64,000 nt of DNA from Mangrovimonas futianensis (GTDB lineage Bacteria; Bacteroidota; Bacteroidia; Flavobacteriales; Flavobacteriaceae), in contig NZ_JAJJNF010000001.1 of the NCBI RefSeq assembly GCF_021245805.1, positions 124,001 through 188,000 of the forward strand, given 5' to 3'. The translations under genes were made by a program, and so were the position numbers. Under the pieces are notes generated by a model. The model had not been told where the DNA came from. It was given only the letters and a program-made list of their open reading frames with translations, and searched no databases. The number at the start of each line of letters is the position of its first letter. Position 1 is the first letter of the stretch. Shown in pieces: positions 62,983 to 64,000 of this stretch.

Positions 62983-63348
62983 TTAATAATAATCAATGGA
63001 AGAATTAATTTCATTCTCAGTTACTTTTAAAACAATAATACCTCCCACAATAGCTGGACCTATTATGGCAAGTGCTGTAGACAATTTTTTATCCTTGACT
63101 TTTATTTCCCGAATTTCTTCCTGTTTTAACTCGTAAATAAACTGATTAGAGCCTTCTTCCTTAACTCCATAGTATTTCCCGTCTTCAATTATAATTCTTT
63201 TGAATTTAATGACAGCTCCTGATTTTCCCTGAACTTTGGATGGTAAATTCAGATCAGAAGCAGTTTCTAAACTGACAGGTTTATTTTTATAAACCGTACA
63301 TGACAGCATCATAAGTCCTAAAGCTAGAATTTGAATAAATGTTTTCAT
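62983..63348 (-). CDS. small hypothetical lipoprotein
   Basis: 121 aa. Lipobox MMLSC (Cys at about residue 17). Hydrophilic middle with IIIEDGKYYGVKEE and a C-terminal hydrophobic segment (LAIIGPAIVGGIIVL), so it may be anchored at both ends. No family recognised. Confidence 0.6.
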   Translation of the reverse strand: MKTFIQILALGLMMLSCTVYKNKPVSLETASDLNLPSKVQGKSGAVIKFKRIIIEDGKYYGVKEEGSNQFIYELKQEEIREIKVKDKKLSTALAIIGPAIVGGIIVLKVTENEINSSIDYY

Positions 63349-63480
63349 AACTAAAAATTTTAAAATTAAAGTTTAATAATATATTTAACATGTTCCGCTT
63401 ACTCCAAAGTCCAATAAAGAGGGCAAACGATCTGAAAATTTATTTACAACCTATTTACAGAACAAGCAACTTCTGACCAC

Positions 63481-64000
63481 CTATTCTAATTGCTCTTGCA
63501 ATTGTTTAACTGTTAAACTTGAACCATCAGGACTCCAACCTGGTGGTCCAAAAACATACATAAAAGCCTGGTGAAAATTTTTAGAAGATTTCACATCTCG
63601 CCAAATAGCTATATATCCATGCGTAAGTATATCAAATGGGTTATTAAGATTGGGAGGATGAGTTACCCCATATTCTATTTCAATGGATTCATCATAATCT
63701 CTCCAACTCCCAAATATCTTATCGAAAATGGTAAAAATGCCTCCATGGTTTTTATCAAGATATTCTACATTTTTAGAATGATGCACCTGATGGTGTTTGG
63801 GTGTAATGAAAACGATATTGAAAAACTTCAGTCTAGGACAAAAAGATGTATGAAGAAAAAACTGATAAACCATTTCGATACCATAACAAAATAAAAGCAT
63901 TTCTGGATGAAAGCCAATGGCTGGAATCCAAGCATAGAACAAAGGTTTATATAGTTTCGATCCCCAATCCAATCTAAAGGACGTCCCAAAATTGAAATGC
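63481..64000 (-). CDS. sterol desaturase / fatty acid hydroxylase family protein (start cut off)
   Basis: At least 172 aa; open to the right edge, so the N-terminus is outside. Di-iron motifs PKHHQVHHSKN (HxxHH-type) and a LDKNHGGIFTIFDKIFGSW stretch are present, with the expected C-terminal HGYIAIW. It hydroxylates or desaturates a lipid; substrate not known. An internal TTG at 63972 is not a start, since the frame continues upstream with HFNFGTSFRL. Confidence 0.88.
   Translation of the reverse strand, partial: HFNFGTSFRLDWGSKLYKPLFYAWIPAIGFHPEMLLFCYGIEMVYQFFLHTSFCPRLKFFNIVFITPKHHQVHHSKNVEYLDKNHGGIFTIFDKIFGSWRDYDESIEIEYGVTHPPNLNNPFDILTHGYIAIWRDVKSSKNFHQAFMYVFGPPGWSPDGSSLTVKQLQEQLE

Noticed and set aside
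1..64000. CRISPR array, prophage, transposase, integron integrase
   Set aside because: I looked for direct repeats with regular spacers, IS ends and recombinase motifs and found none.

Overview
The window is about 64 kb of AT-rich chromosome from a member of the Bacteroidota, almost certainly a marine or aquatic Flavobacteriaceae. The evidence is three cell-surface proteins with type IX secretion (T9SS) C-terminal sorting domains, T9SS parts (PorT/SprT and a DUF5103-type plug protein), Na+-NQR as a respiratory entry point, TANNTTTG-type -7 promoter elements, weak Shine-Dalgarno sequences, and many lineage-restricted DUF families. I see no transposase, integrase, phage gene, CRISPR array or rRNA operon. 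This is mostly core chromosome with small accessory insertions.

Layout. 1-2.7 kb: end of a kynurenine (tryptophan) degradation cluster (3-hydroxyanthranilate dioxygenase, ACMS decarboxylase), then an O-methyltransferase and a redoxin. 2.7-7.5 kb (minus): TatA-like protein, M1 metallopeptidase, a small exported protein and two tandem carboxypeptidase-regulatory-like paralogues. 7.6-16 kb: dipeptidase E, tRNA-Gly(TCC), double GNAT protein, exported ankyrin protein, gpmI, HAD phosphatase, CoA-transferase, and a map-DUF3050-methyltransferase run. 16.1-20.2 kb: an orphan lipoprotein with a stem-loop behind it, a DUF6340-like lipoprotein and a T9SS propeller-like protein. 20.2-28.5 kb: apbE and the complete nqrABCDEF operon, with two small uncharacterised genes. 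28.9-36.5 kb: glycosyltransferase, PadR/HAAS-like regulatory pair with a clear operator, an atypical pyruvate kinase, T9SS plug protein, ApaG, and an NRDE protein. 36.6-43.4 kb: pruA, a T9SS alpha/beta-hydrolase, rsmG, a fatty acid desaturase and an aspartate aminotransferase. 43.6-51.4 kb: TrkH/TrkA potassium uptake, ubiE-porT, TrmH-like methyltransferase and a TamL/BamA-like lipoprotein. 51.4-57 kb: fbaA, accD (zinc ribbon lost), a T9SS-exported PNGase F-like protein, and a lipoprotein. 57-63 kb: rpsO, pnp and the proline operon proC-proB-proA. The window ends in a sterol-desaturase-family gene cut by the right edge.

How it fits together. Na+-NQR makes a sodium gradient and ApbE attaches FMN to NqrB and NqrC. 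TrkAH handles potassium. Proline is made by proCBA and broken down by pruA. UbiE serves menaquinone synthesis. T9SS assembly parts occur with three cargo proteins, the most interesting being a LamG plus PNGase F-like protein. No single new defence or mobile system is evident. The best candidates for new biology are this variant PNGase F-like protein, the pyruvate kinase with a K+-independent signature, the AccD without zinc-ribbon cysteines, the PadR operator placed over its own promoter and start codon, the promoter and hairpin behind an orphan lipoprotein, and the uncharacterised small proteins beside apbE and nqr.
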